Source of the DNA: Pseudomonadota bacterium
Lineage (GTDB): Bacteria > Pseudomonadota > Alphaproteobacteria > Sphingomonadales > Sphingomonadaceae
Direction: 5' to 3'
Assembly: GCA_021849075.1 (NCBI GenBank)
Contig: JAJZTH010000013.1
Span: forward strand, 1-64,000
DNA length: 64,000 nt
This document shows, one piece after another, positions 25,453 through 34,345 of the stretch. Numbering within the stretch: the stretch's first letter is position 1; every line of letters begins with the position of its first letter. The translations under genes and the position numbers were made by a program. The notes beneath the pieces were generated by a model. The model searched no databases. It worked only from the letters and a program-made list of their open reading frames with translations, and was not told the DNA's origin.

Positions 25453-26592
25453 ATGAACATGACCAGCAGCAATGATGATGTGGTGGCGCTGGCGCAGCGC
25501 CTGCTCGCCTGTCCGTCCGTAACCCCGGCGACCGGCGCGGTGTTCGCCGAACTGGAAGCGATGCTGACGCCGCTGGGCTTCACCGTCGATCGCTTTGTCG
25601 TGGGTGAGGCCCCCGATGGCCCGGTCGAAAATCTGCTGGCATGGCGCACGACAGGCGCGGGGCCGCATTTCGCCTTTGCCGGGCATCTGGACGTCGTGCC
25701 GCCGGGGCCGGGCTGGGCCAGCGATCCTTTTGCGCCAGAAATTCGCGGCGACCTGCTCTACGGGCGCGGGGCCGTGGACATGAAGGGATCGATCGCCGCC
25801 TTCGTCGCGGCGCTGAGCGACTTGCCCGACGACCTGCCCGGCACGATCAGCCTGATCATCACCGGGGATGAAGAAGGGCCGGCCGTCTATGGCACGCTGG
25901 CGCTGATGGACCGGATGGCGGCGCGCGAATTGCGCCCGGACCTGTGCCTGGTGGGCGAACCGACATCGTCGCAGCGGCTGGGCGACGTGGTGAAAATCGG
26001 CCGGCGCGGGTCGGTGAATATGTGGATCAGGGTGGCGGGCAGCCAGGGCCATGTCGCCTATCCGCATCTGGCCGACAATCCGATCCCCAAGCTGGTGCGG
26101 ATTTTGACGGCGATCGAGGCGGAAGTGCTGGACGAAGGGACCGACTGGTTCCAGCCGAGCAATATCGAGATTACCGATCTGGAGGTCGGCAATGCCGCCC
26201 ATAATGTGATCCCCGGCGCGGCGACGGCGCGCATTTCAATCCGCTTCAACGACCAGCATAGCGGCGCATCGCTGATCGAGCGGATCAAGGCGATTGCCGC
26301 TGTCGAGGGCGGCACGGTGGAGGCGCGGATCAGCGGCGAATCCTTCCTGACCCAGCCGGGCGCGTTCAGCGACCTGGTGAGCGGCGCGATCCGCGATGTG
26401 ACGGGCGTGGAGACGGAATTGTCGACCACCGGTGGCACGTCCGACGCGCGGTTCCTGTCGCGCCTCTGCCCGGTGGTGGAGTTCGGCCTCAATAACGCGA
26501 CCATGCACAAGCTGGACGAAGCCGTCGCAGTGCAGGATTTGCGCGATTTGCAGCGCATCTATGCATTGGTGGTGAAACGCGCGCTGGGGTGA
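25453..26592 (+). CDS. dapE: Succinyl-diaminopimelate desuccinylase, 379 aa
   Basis: Di-zinc M20 hydrolase that releases L,L-diaminopimelate in the succinylase route to lysine and murein. Metal ligands and catalytic residues are visible: AGHLDVVPPG (His78, Asp80), GRGAVDMKGS (Asp109), TGDEEGP (Glu140, Glu141) and GEPTSSQ. The dimerisation domain lies at about 180-295. Length is normal. Two in-frame ATGs (25453 and 25459) are possible starts. With lysA also in this window, two late lysine-pathway genes lie within 14 kb but in different operons. Confidence 0.95.
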   Translation: MNMTSSNDDVVALAQRLLACPSVTPATGAVFAELEAMLTPLGFTVDRFVVGEAPDGPVENLLAWRTTGAGPHFAFAGHLDVVPPGPGWASDPFAPEIRGDLLYGRGAVDMKGSIAAFVAALSDLPDDLPGTISLIITGDEEGPAVYGTLALMDRMAARELRPDLCLVGEPTSSQRLGDVVKIGRRGSVNMWIRVAGSQGHVAYPHLADNPIPKLVRILTAIEAEVLDEGTDWFQPSNIEITDLEVGNAAHNVIPGAATARISIRFNDQHSGASLIERIKAIAAVEGGTVEARISGESFLTQPGAFSDLVSGAIRDVTGVETELSTTGGTSDARFLSRLCPVVEFGLNNATMHKLDEAVAVQDLRDLQRIYALVVKRALG

Positions 26593-26619
26593 CGAGCACA
26601 AGCAGCCACTCCCGCATTT

Positions 26620-27513
26620 TCAAATCGCCAGCGCGACCTGTGGCTGGGCGCGCAGGCGGCCAATGTCGCGGGCGGGCGGCGCGCCGAAGAGGCGGCGATA
26701 TTCGCGGCTGAACTGCGACGGGCTGTCATAGCCGACGCGAAAACCGGCGTCCGCCGCGTCCAGCCGGGTCGACAGCATCAGCGTGCGCGCCTCCTGCAGG
26801 CGCAGTTGCTTCTGATATTGCAGCGGGGTCATGGCGGTGGCGCGGCGGAAATGATCGTGGAAGCTCGACACGCTCATGCCGGCGATGGCGGCCAGCCCCT
26901 GTCCGTCGAACGGATCGCGATAATGGGCCTTGAGCCAGCGGATCGCGCGGGCGATCTGGCCAGTGCGGCTTTCGCCATTTGCGATGGCGCGCAATATGCC
27001 GCCGCTCGGCCCGGTCATCAGCCGCACCAGCAATTCCCGCTCGATCAGCGGGGCCAGCAGCGGCGCGTTGTCGGGCTGACCCAGCAGCGCCGTCAGCCGG
27101 GTCGCCGCGTCCAGCAGTTCAGGCGTGATCGGATGAAGCGAGAGCGCGCTCCCCTCCGGTACGGGTGCGGCCGGCGGTAGCGCAAGGGCGATGTCGGACA
27201 GCAAGGCCGGATCGAGATAGAGGCAGAAGCAGAGATAAGGTTCGTGCCCGCTGGCCTGCGTCACCATGCCGGTGATCGGCAGATCGAGCGAGGCGACCAG
27301 ATAGCTGGCCGGGCCGTAGGCGACCACCGCATCGCCCATCATCACCCGCTTGGCCCCCCGGGCAATGATGCAGAGTGCGGGCCGCTGAACCATATGCACC
27401 GGCTCCCCCGGATGCGACCAGCGCACCAGCGTCAGACGATCGATCGCCGTATCGATGATGCCATCGCTTTCGGCATATCGGGCAATCTGAAGAGCAAGAG
27501 ATTCATGGGACAT
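26620..27513 (-). CDS. AraC-family transcriptional regulator, 297 aa
   Basis: An N-terminal AraC_N-type sensor domain (about 20-170, with PALCIIARGAKRVMMG) precedes a C-terminal pair of helix-turn-helix units (about 195-290: GLAAIAGMSVSSFHDHFRRA and then DAGFRVGYDSPSQFSREYRRLFG). ATG 27513 has a strong ribosome site (AAGGAGG). It is divergent from a short-chain dehydrogenase gene 179 bases away, the usual layout for AraC_N regulators that activate an adjacent oxidoreductase. The inducer is unknown; aldehydes or alcohols are typical. Confidence 0.9.
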   Translation of the reverse strand: MSHESLALQIARYAESDGIIDTAIDRLTLVRWSHPGEPVHMVQRPALCIIARGAKRVMMGDAVVAYGPASYLVASLDLPITGMVTQASGHEPYLCFCLYLDPALLSDIALALPPAAPVPEGSALSLHPITPELLDAATRLTALLGQPDNAPLLAPLIERELLVRLMTGPSGGILRAIANGESRTGQIARAIRWLKAHYRDPFDGQGLAAIAGMSVSSFHDHFRRATAMTPLQYQKQLRLQEARTLMLSTRLDAADAGFRVGYDSPSQFSREYRRLFGAPPARDIGRLRAQPQVALAI

Positions 27514-27653
27514 GGGCCATCCTCCTTCCCCATTGTCTTTATGGCGGGCGATCCGGGTTGAACAGAGGGACCGACCCAATCTGGAATATCGTGCAATCCT
27601 TTCGCAAGGCCGTTCTACCGCCCCTGCCCCGCAACACGGCATTCATCACCCAT

Positions 27654-27672
27654 CGGATCGACGGTCGATCCG
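27654..27672. promoter_or_regulatory. Perfect palindrome upstream of SDR gene
   Basis: CGGATCGAC (27654-27662), one base, then GTCGATCCG (27664-27672) gives a 19-base perfect dyad ending 20 bases before the SDR start. It is a candidate operator. AraC proteins usually prefer direct repeats, so the bound factor is uncertain. Confidence 0.5.
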
Positions 27673-27692
27673 CCCGATTTGGGAGATGAGAC

Positions 27693-28424
27693 ATGACTAT
27701 CGAAAACAAGGTCGTCGCAATCACCGGCGCGAGCAGCGGCATTGGCGAAGGGACGGCGCGCCTGCTGGCGGCGCGAGGCGCGAAGCTGATGCTGGGCGCG
27801 CGGCGCACGGATCGGCTGGCGGCGCTGGCCGACGAGTTGAACGCAGCGGGCGGCACCGTGGCCTTTCGCGCGCTGGACGTCACCGACCCCGCCGATGTCG
27901 AGGCGTTCGTCGCCGCGACGCAGGCGGAATATGGCCGCATCGACGTGCTGGTCAGCAATGCCGGGCTGATGCCGCTGTCGCGCTTCGACAGTTTGAAGGT
28001 CGAGGAATGGGACCGGATGATCGACGTCAATGTCCGTGGCGTGCTGCATGGCATCGCGGCCGCCCTGCCCCGCTTCAAGGCGCAGCGCAGCGGTCATTTC
28101 GTCAATATATCCTCAATCGGCGGCTATCGCGTCTGGCCGACCTGCGGCGTGTATTGCGCCACCAAATATGCCGTCCGCGCCATTTCCGACGGGCTGCGCA
28201 TGGAGCATGACGATATTCGCGTGACGATCGTGTCGCCGGGCGTGGTGGAATCGGAACTGGCGAGCACCATCACCGAAGCGGGTGCGGCCGCCGCGATGGA
28301 GGATTTCCGCGCCATTGCCCTGACCCCGGACGCGATCGCCCGCGCCATCGCCTATGCGGTGGAGCAGCCCGATGATGTCGATGTGAACGAACTGATCGTG
28401 CGGCCGGTGCGGACCATGGATTGA
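27693..28424 (+). CDS. Short-chain dehydrogenase/reductase, 243 aa
   Basis: A classical SDR using NAD(P). The cofactor loop is TGASSGIGEG (11-20), the structural motif NAG is in VSNAGLM, and the catalytic Ser-Tyr-Lys set is in NISSIGGYRVWPTCGVYCATK. An Arg pair after the first strand (GARRTDR) suggests NADP preference. GGGAGATGAG just upstream of ATG 27693 is the ribosome site. It faces the AraC gene and is its most likely target. It resembles the clavaldehyde-dehydrogenase-like SDRs of broad specificity; the substrate is not known. Confidence 0.92.
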   Translation: MTIENKVVAITGASSGIGEGTARLLAARGAKLMLGARRTDRLAALADELNAAGGTVAFRALDVTDPADVEAFVAATQAEYGRIDVLVSNAGLMPLSRFDSLKVEEWDRMIDVNVRGVLHGIAAALPRFKAQRSGHFVNISSIGGYRVWPTCGVYCATKYAVRAISDGLRMEHDDIRVTIVSPGVVESELASTITEAGAAAAMEDFRAIALTPDAIARAIAYAVEQPDDVDVNELIVRPVRTMD

Positions 28425-28437
28425 TACCGCATAACGC

Positions 28438-28469
28438 AAATGGGCCGCTCCTTATGAAGCGGCCCATTT
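28438..28469. terminator. Bidirectional terminator between SDR and LytTR genes
   Basis: AAATGGGCCGCT (28438-28449) and AGCGGCCCATTT (28458-28469) form a 12-base-pair stem ending in A and T runs on either strand, serving both convergent genes. Confidence 0.85.
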
Positions 28470-28515
28470 ACATCCGTTCGCCCCGATGAGGGCTGGTCTT
28501 TCTGAAGAGAAGATC

Positions 28516-28560
28516 AGGGCTTCGACAGGCTCTCCTGAGCGAAGTCGAAGGGCCGAACGG
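28516..28560. repeat. REP-like element, foldback form
   Basis: GGGCTTCGACAGGCTCTCCT followed by GAGCGAAGTCGAAGGGCC and GAACGG. CTTCGAC and GTCGAAG arms pair. It lies between the bidirectional terminator and the end of the LytTR gene. Confidence 0.75.
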
Positions 28561-28581
28561 GTCAAAATTGTTCCAGGCCGA

Positions 28582-29382
28582 TCAATGGACGAAGCGGGCC
28601 ACCACATCGCGGTAGGAACGGCTGACCTTCACCTGCGCGCCGCTTTCCAGCACCAGGAAACATTCGCCATTGGTGTGGGGCTTGACCTGACGCACCTGGC
28701 TGAGGTTGACGATGGTGGAGCGATGCACGCGCTGGAAATTGCGCGGGTCGAGCCGCTTTTCCAGATCCTTCATCGTTTCGCGCAGGATCAGCGAATTGTC
28801 GGCGGTGTAGATGCACATATAGTCGCCCGCCGCGTCGATTCGTTCGATCGAATCGACATCGACGCGGAAAATCTGGCCGCGATCCTTGATATTGATCAGC
28901 TTTTCGAAGCGGTTGGAGGCAGGCGCATCATCATCGCTGGCAAAATCGCTCATCGCCTGCGGCGCGACTTCGGCCAGCACTTCACGCAGCTTTTCGACTT
29001 CCTGCACCTGCTTCTTTTCGGACAGGCGCTGGCGCACCCGGTCGAGCGCGTCGGCCAGACGGCCTTCGTCCACCGGTTTCATCAGATAATCGACCGCCTG
29101 CGCTTCGAACGCGCGGATCGCATAATCGCTATAGGCGGTGCAGAAGATGACGAGCGGCGGCTCCACCTCCATCAATCCCTGCACGACGGAAAAGCCGTCA
29201 AAACCCGGCATCTGAATGTCGAGGAACACAAGGTCGGGTTTATGCGTCTTGATTGCGCGGATGGCTTCGCGGCCATTGGTGCAGGTTTCGACGATTTCGA
29301 CATCCTCATGCGCTTGGAGACGCAGCGCAAGGCCCTGAATAGCCAGGCTTTCGTCATCGACGAGGATTGTTCTGATGGTCAT
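28582..29382 (-). CDS. LytTR-family response regulator, 266 aa
   Basis: An N-terminal receiver domain (about 1-120; phospho-acceptor Asp in LVFLDIQMPGFDG, Lys in VDYLMKPVDEG) is joined by an acidic linker to a C-terminal LytTR DNA-binding domain (about 160-266; VDSIERIDAAGDYMCIYTAD, then NFQRVHRSTIVNLSQVRQV). This is the AlgR/LytR layout. Its first four bases overlap the stop codon of the kinase gene, so the pair is one operon. Targets are unknown; the family often controls envelope or exopolysaccharide genes. Confidence 0.93.
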   Translation of the reverse strand: MTIRTILVDDESLAIQGLALRLQAHEDVEIVETCTNGREAIRAIKTHKPDLVFLDIQMPGFDGFSVVQGLMEVEPPLVIFCTAYSDYAIRAFEAQAVDYLMKPVDEGRLADALDRVRQRLSEKKQVQEVEKLREVLAEVAPQAMSDFASDDDAPASNRFEKLINIKDRGQIFRVDVDSIERIDAAGDYMCIYTADNSLILRETMKDLEKRLDPRNFQRVHRSTIVNLSQVRQVKPHTNGECFLVLESGAQVKVSRSYRDVVARFVH

Positions 29383-30491
29383 GCGGCCACTTTCGATGTT
29401 TCATCCATGTTAAGCGGAATTTCGATGATGACCGAAAAACCGCCCGGCGTGGAACGCGTTTCGAAGCTCTGTCGTTCCCCGAAAGCCTGAATTAATCGGT
29501 CCCGGATGTTCGGCAGGCCCACGCCCGTCCCCTCGCTCATGGGAATGTGCGGCTTCATCGCGCCATCGTTCAATCCCGGCCCGCTGTCCGATACGACGAT
29601 CCGCACATTTTCACCGGCAGGCTGCGCGCTGACCGCTATTTCCGCCCCTTCCTCCTTGGGCGTGACCGCATATTTGATCGCATTTTCGACCAGCGGCTGG
29701 AGCAGCAGCGAAGGCAGACGCGCCCGCGCCACCGCCGGATCGATGCTGAAAGAGGGACGCAGCCGATCCTCGAACCGCATTTTCTCAATCTCCAGATAGA
29801 GTTTGAGCGTCTCAATCTCCTGCTCGATCGTGACCTGCGCGGTCGGTTCGTTGACCAGCGTGTAGCGCAGGAAGGAGGAGAGGCGCGAAAGCATCGCATT
29901 GGCGCGATCGGTCTGTTTGAGCAGCACGAGAGTAGAGATGGAATTGAGCGTGTTGAACAGGAAATGGGGATTAAGCTGATAGCGCAGCATCGCCAGCTGG
30001 GCGTTGGCCGCCTGATTTTCCAGCCGCAGCAACTGGTCCGCCTGTTCTTCCACCGTCAGGTAGAAATTAATGGCGTAATAGAGGGCTGACCAGGCCCCCA
30101 GCAATGTCATCGAGAGATAGAAGGCGCCCAGAAACAGTTGCAGCCCGGCCGTCTCGCTGGCGCGGTTCTGGGTGGAAAAGACCCAGGCGTCGATGAAGGC
30201 GACCAGCCCGGCGGCCGCCACCACCGTCACGATCGACACGCCCCATGTCACGATCGGCCGTTTCTTGACCAGAAAGCGGAACATCACCGCGATCAGCAAC
30301 GTCACCGAATAGCCGGTGACGGTGGAGATCATCACCGGCACAAGACTGGAAAGCGGCTGGCCATTGGCGATGGTGGAGGAGCCGCGCAATAGAAAGGCGC
30401 CAGCCCATCCCAGCGACTGAAGGTTCCAGAAGGCGCGATTCTTGTCAGCGAAGAAAGGCTGAGGCTGGATGCGGGGCACGGATACGGACAT
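29379..30491 (-). CDS. LytS/AlgZ-type sensor histidine kinase, 370 aa
   Basis: An N-terminal membrane domain with about four hydrophobic helices (30-165) leads to a His_kinase domain with the phospho-acceptor in RYQLNPHFLFNTLNSISTL and a HATPase_c domain (N-box PLVENAIKY, SDSGPGLND, GTGVGLPNIRDRL). It has no PAS or HAMP region. It is coupled by ATGA to the LytTR regulator, its evident partner. ATG 30491 is the first start near the conserved region, but no strong ribosome site is seen, so an upstream start is possible. Confidence 0.9.
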   Translation of the reverse strand: MSVSVPRIQPQPFFADKNRAFWNLQSLGWAGAFLLRGSSTIANGQPLSSLVPVMISTVTGYSVTLLIAVMFRFLVKKRPIVTWGVSIVTVVAAAGLVAFIDAWVFSTQNRASETAGLQLFLGAFYLSMTLLGAWSALYYAINFYLTVEEQADQLLRLENQAANAQLAMLRYQLNPHFLFNTLNSISTLVLLKQTDRANAMLSRLSSFLRYTLVNEPTAQVTIEQEIETLKLYLEIEKMRFEDRLRPSFSIDPAVARARLPSLLLQPLVENAIKYAVTPKEEGAEIAVSAQPAGENVRIVVSDSGPGLNDGAMKPHIPMSEGTGVGLPNIRDRLIQAFGERQSFETRSTPGGFSVIIEIPLNMDETSKVAA

Positions 30492-30560
30492 TGGATGCAG
30501 GCTTAGGCGATTTATGCCGCCGTTCAAAGCAGGATCGGGCAAAGTCCGTTCCGGGCAGGA

Positions 30561-31043
30561 TCAGGCCGCGACGGCTGGCTCCTGCGTCATCGGCGTCACT
30601 TCATCGGTGCAAATCCACACCAGATCGGCCAGATCGAGCGTGCGCCCGTCATGCGCCTGTACGGCGATGCGGCGGATCGGCTGGCGATCGCGGCTATCGG
30701 CCAGAACCTGACAATTGGGCGGCGCGCAGCCCCATTTTTCGCCCCACTGGCGTAGCGCGATCATGGCCGGGGCCAGTTCCTGCCCCTTTTCGGTCAGCCG
30801 ATATTCGACCTTGCGCCGGTCGCACTGCATCGGCTGGCGCAGCATGATGCCATTTTCCACCAGCCGGGCGAGCCGGTTGGCCAGGATGTTGCGGGCGATG
30901 CCCAGCGACGACTGAAACTCCTCAAAATGGCGGATGCCCGACAGGGCGCCGCGCAGGATCAGGAAGGACCATCGTTCCCCCATCGCTTCCAGCGCGGTGG
31001 GAAGGGCGCATTGTTCCAGATCCTGGGCCAGATTATGTTTCAT
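30561..31043 (-). CDS. HxlR-family winged-helix regulator, 160 aa
   Basis: A small MarR-like regulator of the HxlR group: CALPTALEAMGERWSFLILRGAL, FEEFQSSLGIARNILANRLARLVENGI (recognition helix) and KVEYRLTEKGQELAP (wing). The conserved N-terminal Cys of redox-sensing members is present (EQCALP). The C-terminal 50 residues extend past the core domain and may bind a ligand. It is divergent from spoT. ACGCATAGCGT (31051-31061) lies eight bases before its ATG and could be its own operator. Targets unknown. Confidence 0.9.
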   Translation of the reverse strand: MKHNLAQDLEQCALPTALEAMGERWSFLILRGALSGIRHFEEFQSSLGIARNILANRLARLVENGIMLRQPMQCDRRKVEYRLTEKGQELAPAMIALRQWGEKWGCAPPNCQVLADSRDRQPIRRIAVQAHDGRTLDLADLVWICTDEVTPMTQEPAVAA

Positions 31044-31154
31044 GGGTCTAACGCATAGCGTAAAGCAGCAGCCGTTGCAAAATCGCCGACTAATTGTGGC
31101 AACATGGGATTTTTTTGTTGCACGACAAGGGGGTTCCAACACAATCGGGCAACG

Positions 31155-33260
31155 ATGCTACGCCAATATGAACTTGTCGAACGGGTAAAGCGCTACGATC
31201 CGGATGCGGACGAAGCGATGATCAACCGCGCCTATGTCTTTTCCGTCCAGAAACATGGCAGCCAGAAACGCGCCAGCGGCGACCCCTATTTCAGCCATCC
31301 GATTGAAGTTGCCGGCATATTGACCGACTTCAATCTGGACGACCAGACCATCGTGACCGCGCTGTTGCATGACACGATCGAGGATACGCTCGTCACCTAT
31401 GAGGAGATTGAGCAGGCGTTCGGCAAGGATGTCGCGCGCATGGTCGACGGCGTGACGAAGCTGTCGAAGATCGAAGCCATGTCCGAAAATGAGCGGGCGG
31501 CGGAAAATCTGCGCAAGTTCCTGCTCGCCATGTCGGACGATATTCGCGTGCTGCTGGTGAAGCTGGCCGACCGGCTGCACAATATGCGCACGCTGCATTT
31601 CATCAAGAATCCCGACAAGCGGCGGCGCATCGCGCGCGAGACGATGGATATCTATGCCCCGCTGGCCGAGCGGATCGGCATGTACGACTTCATGCGCGAG
31701 ATGCAGCTGCTATCCTTCCGCGAGATCGAGCCGGAAGCCTATGACGGCATCATCAAGCGGCTGGAGCAACTGAAGGAAGGCGGCCATGACAAGGTCGACC
31801 GGATCGGCGCGGAGCTGCAATTGCTGCTGGCGGGCAAGGGCATGTCGGTCAGCGTGTCGGGCCGCGAAAAACACCCCTATTCCATCTTCAAGAAGATGCA
31901 GGAACGCCATATCAGCTTTGAGCAGCTGACCGACGTCATGGCTTTCCGCGTCATCACCGACACGGTGGAGGATTGTTACCGCGCGCTGGGCGTCATCCAC
32001 CAGACGTTCAAGATGGTACCGGGCCGGTTCAAGGATTATATCTCCACGCCCAAGCGCAACGGTTATCAGTCGCTGCACACCACCGTCATCCATCAGGACA
32101 ATGCCCGCATCGAGGTGCAGATTCGCAGCCGCGACATGCATAATGACGCGGAAATGGGTCTGGCGGCGCATTGGGCCTACAAGCAGAAGGGCGACGCCAC
32201 CGATCATCATGCCGCCTGGCTGCGCGATCTGGTGGAAATACTGGAGCAGAGCCAGGATGCGGACGAGCTGCTCGAACATACGCGCATGGCGATGTATCAG
32301 GACCGCATCTTCGCCTTCACCCCCAAGGGCGAACTGCACCAGTTGCCCAAGGGATCGACGCCGGTCGACTTCGCCTATGCGGTCCACACATCGCTGGGCA
32401 ACCAAACCGTCGGCGCGAAGGTGAATGGCCGGGTCGTGCCGCTGCGCACGGGGCTGGAAAATGGCGATCAGGTCGAAATCCTCAAATCCGAGGGGCAGGA
32501 GCCGCAACCCGGCTGGCTGACCTTCGCCATCACCGGCAAGGCGCGCGCCGCCATCCGCCGCTTCATCCGCCAGAAGCAGCGCGGCGAGGAAATCAAGCTG
32601 GGCGAAAAACTCTATGAAGAGATTATCGGCCGCTTTTCCCCCGATCTGGCCAAGGAGCTGGGCGACAAGGCGCTGACCGCCGCATTGAAGCGGCTGAAGC
32701 TGGACGATCGCGCGTCGCTGATGGTCGCCATCGCCACCCATCGCGTGCTCGATTCCGAAGTGATGGAGGCGCTGATGCCCGGCTCCACCAGCCATGAAGG
32801 CATGGAGGAAGCCCATCCGCGCCAGCATGAGCCGGTATCGATCCGCGGCCTGACGCCGGGCATCGCCTATAATCTGTCCGATTGCTGCCACCCCGTCCCC
32901 GGCGACCGGATCGTGGGGGTGCGGCGCACCGGCGAGCCGATCGAGGTGCACACGATCGATTGCCGGTCGCTGGAGGTGGATCAGGACGACGACTGGGTCG
33001 ATCTGGCCTGGGACAGCAAGTCGAAGGGCGGCACGGCGCGCCTGTCCGTCATCGTCAAGAACCAGCCGGGCGCGCTGGCGGCGGTGGCGAATGTGTTCGG
33101 CGCAACCAAGGCGAACATCCTCAACCTGCAATTGGTGAACCGCGAAGGCCCGTTCCACACCGACATCATCGATCTGGAAGTGGCCGACGCGCAGCATTTG
33201 AACCGCATATTGTCAGCGCTGCGCGCGATCGACGTGGTGGTGCAGGCGGATCGGGTTTAA
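31155..33260 (+). CDS. spoT: Bifunctional (p)ppGpp synthetase/hydrolase RelA/SpoT, 701 aa
   Basis: Controls the stringent response by making and degrading (p)ppGpp. The order is HD hydrolase with intact HDTIEDT (about 75-81), synthetase (RFKDYIS then NGYQSLHTT), TGS (VFTPKGELHQLPKG-like block IFAFTPKGELHQLPKGSTP), helical/zinc-finger region and C-terminal ACT (RLSVIVKNQPGALAAVANVF). The RFKD motif and intact HD indicate a bifunctional enzyme, the usual sole long RSH of alphaproteobacteria. The start at MLRQYE matches family N-termini. An inverted repeat (31096-31123) lies in its leader. Confidence 0.95.
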   Translation: MLRQYELVERVKRYDPDADEAMINRAYVFSVQKHGSQKRASGDPYFSHPIEVAGILTDFNLDDQTIVTALLHDTIEDTLVTYEEIEQAFGKDVARMVDGVTKLSKIEAMSENERAAENLRKFLLAMSDDIRVLLVKLADRLHNMRTLHFIKNPDKRRRIARETMDIYAPLAERIGMYDFMREMQLLSFREIEPEAYDGIIKRLEQLKEGGHDKVDRIGAELQLLLAGKGMSVSVSGREKHPYSIFKKMQERHISFEQLTDVMAFRVITDTVEDCYRALGVIHQTFKMVPGRFKDYISTPKRNGYQSLHTTVIHQDNARIEVQIRSRDMHNDAEMGLAAHWAYKQKGDATDHHAAWLRDLVEILEQSQDADELLEHTRMAMYQDRIFAFTPKGELHQLPKGSTPVDFAYAVHTSLGNQTVGAKVNGRVVPLRTGLENGDQVEILKSEGQEPQPGWLTFAITGKARAAIRRFIRQKQRGEEIKLGEKLYEEIIGRFSPDLAKELGDKALTAALKRLKLDDRASLMVAIATHRVLDSEVMEALMPGSTSHEGMEEAHPRQHEPVSIRGLTPGIAYNLSDCCHPVPGDRIVGVRRTGEPIEVHTIDCRSLEVDQDDDWVDLAWDSKSKGGTARLSVIVKNQPGALAAVANVFGATKANILNLQLVNREGPFHTDIIDLEVADAQHLNRILSALRAIDVVVQADRV

Positions 33261-33271
33261 GGGCTGAAATT

Positions 33272-33450
33272 GGGTGGTTTCCCGCCATTCCCCTCCCACA
33301 CGTGGGAGGGGCAGCGAGACTTAATGAGCGTAGCGAATTTAGTCGCAGCGGGGTGGGCTGTTGCTACGTCCAGCCCACCCCCTTGATGGGAGGCGCGTGA
33401 CTCCCATCAACCCCTCCCGTTTACGGGAGGGGGAACATCCGCGTCTGGCC
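33272..33450 (-). repeat. Modular multi-hairpin element, copy A (inverted)
   Basis: About 180 bases that, read on the minus strand, match copies B and C closely. Modules are CCCCTCCCACGTGTGGGAGG-type, a central GGGTGGGC...GCCCACCC block, TTGATGGGAG/CTCCCATCAA and CCCCTCCCGTAAACGGGAGG. It lies between spoT and rplJ, in inverted orientation to copy B on the other side of rplJL. Confidence 0.85.
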
Positions 33451-33540
33451 GAACCCCGCCGCCGCCCCACTTTCCGCGTGACATTTCCCCTCCTTTCCCC
33501 TAAAGGCGCGCCCAGCGGGTTCCTCGGAACCCTCCGTCCG

Positions 33541-33745
33541 AGACAGTTGGTGAAGGGAATTTGCCCTTCTTAATCTCCAGCCTAGACGGGGAAAAGTTCT
33601 TTACCGGACGGGTCATGCACCCGATTCGGGTCTGCCTGTTTCCTTATGGACGGGCCAGTCGACCTCTCCCCTTCGGACTTAGTGCCCCATGCCGCAAGGC
33701 GTGGGTTTTAGCCGTTCGCTTGGCTGTTCAGGCGAAGCGAACATG
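33541..33745 (+). promoter_or_regulatory. Ribosomal protein L10-type leader of rplJL
   Basis: The leader contains GAGACAGTTGGTGAAGGG, a hairpin GAAGGG/CCCTTC (33552-33569), then TTAATCTCCAGCCTAGACGG. This is the pattern of proteobacterial L10 leaders, where L10-(L12) complex binds the mRNA and represses translation. A second hairpin (ACCCGATTCGGGT, near 33618-33630) follows. It supports autogenous control of the operon. Confidence 0.7.
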
Positions 33746-33760
33746 AAGTGGAGTAATGGC

Positions 33761-34276
33761 ATGGATCGTAATCAGAAAGCTGAGGTCGTTTCCGCGCTGA
33801 ACGCAGAGCTGGCAGAAGTTGGCGTGGTCGTCGTGACCCGCAACCTCGGCATGACCGTCGCCCAGTCGACCGTCCTGCGCCAGAAAATGCGCGAAGCCGG
33901 TGCGTCCTACAAGGTTACGAAGAACCGCCTCGCCAAGATCGCCCTCGAAGGCACCAGCTACACCGGCCTGAGCGACCTGCTCACCGGCCCGGTTGGCCTC
34001 GCCTCCTCGGTCGATCCGGTCGCCGCCGCCAAGGTTGCGATCGATTTCGCCAAGACCAACGACAAGATTGAGATCGTTGGCGGCGCGATGGGCGAAGTGC
34101 TGCTCGATGCGGAGGGCGTCAAGGCCCTGGCGTCGATGCCGTCGCTGGATGAACTGCGTGCGAAGCTGGTCGGCCTTCTGGTCGCCCCGGCTACCAAGCT
34201 CGCAACCGTCACCCAGGCACCGGCTGCGCAGCTTGCGCGCGTCTTCAACGCCTATGCGGAGAAGGAAGCGGCCTGA
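33761..34276 (+). CDS. rplJ: Large ribosomal subunit protein L10 (uL10), 171 aa
   Basis: Base of the ribosomal stalk. The N-terminal rRNA-binding domain (MDRNQKAEVVSALNAELAE... VTKNRLAKIALEGT) and the C-terminal helix that binds L7/L12 dimers (APAAQLARVFNAYAEKE) are present, with normal length. ATG 33761 has GGAG seven bases upstream; an in-frame ATG at 33743 would give an N-terminal extension. It is preceded by an L10-type leader and followed by rplL. Upstream is spoT, not rplKA, so the usual large L11-L1-L10-L12 cluster is split here. Confidence 0.96.
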   Translation: MDRNQKAEVVSALNAELAEVGVVVVTRNLGMTVAQSTVLRQKMREAGASYKVTKNRLAKIALEGTSYTGLSDLLTGPVGLASSVDPVAAAKVAIDFAKTNDKIEIVGGAMGEVLLDAEGVKALASMPSLDELRAKLVGLLVAPATKLATVTQAPAAQLARVFNAYAEKEAA

Positions 34277-34345
34277 GCCGTTCCGGAACCGTTTTTTTGA
34301 CCCTCATCTGACGGGGCATTTTCGCCCCAATAAAGGAACTATATC

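Noticed and set aside
31051-31061. ACGCATAGCGT as HxlR operator
   Set aside because: Only four-base arms and no second site, so too weak to list as a feature of its own.
31710-33197. Long antisense frame over spoT
   Set aside because: A composition shadow of a strongly conserved gene; no motifs and no ribosome site.
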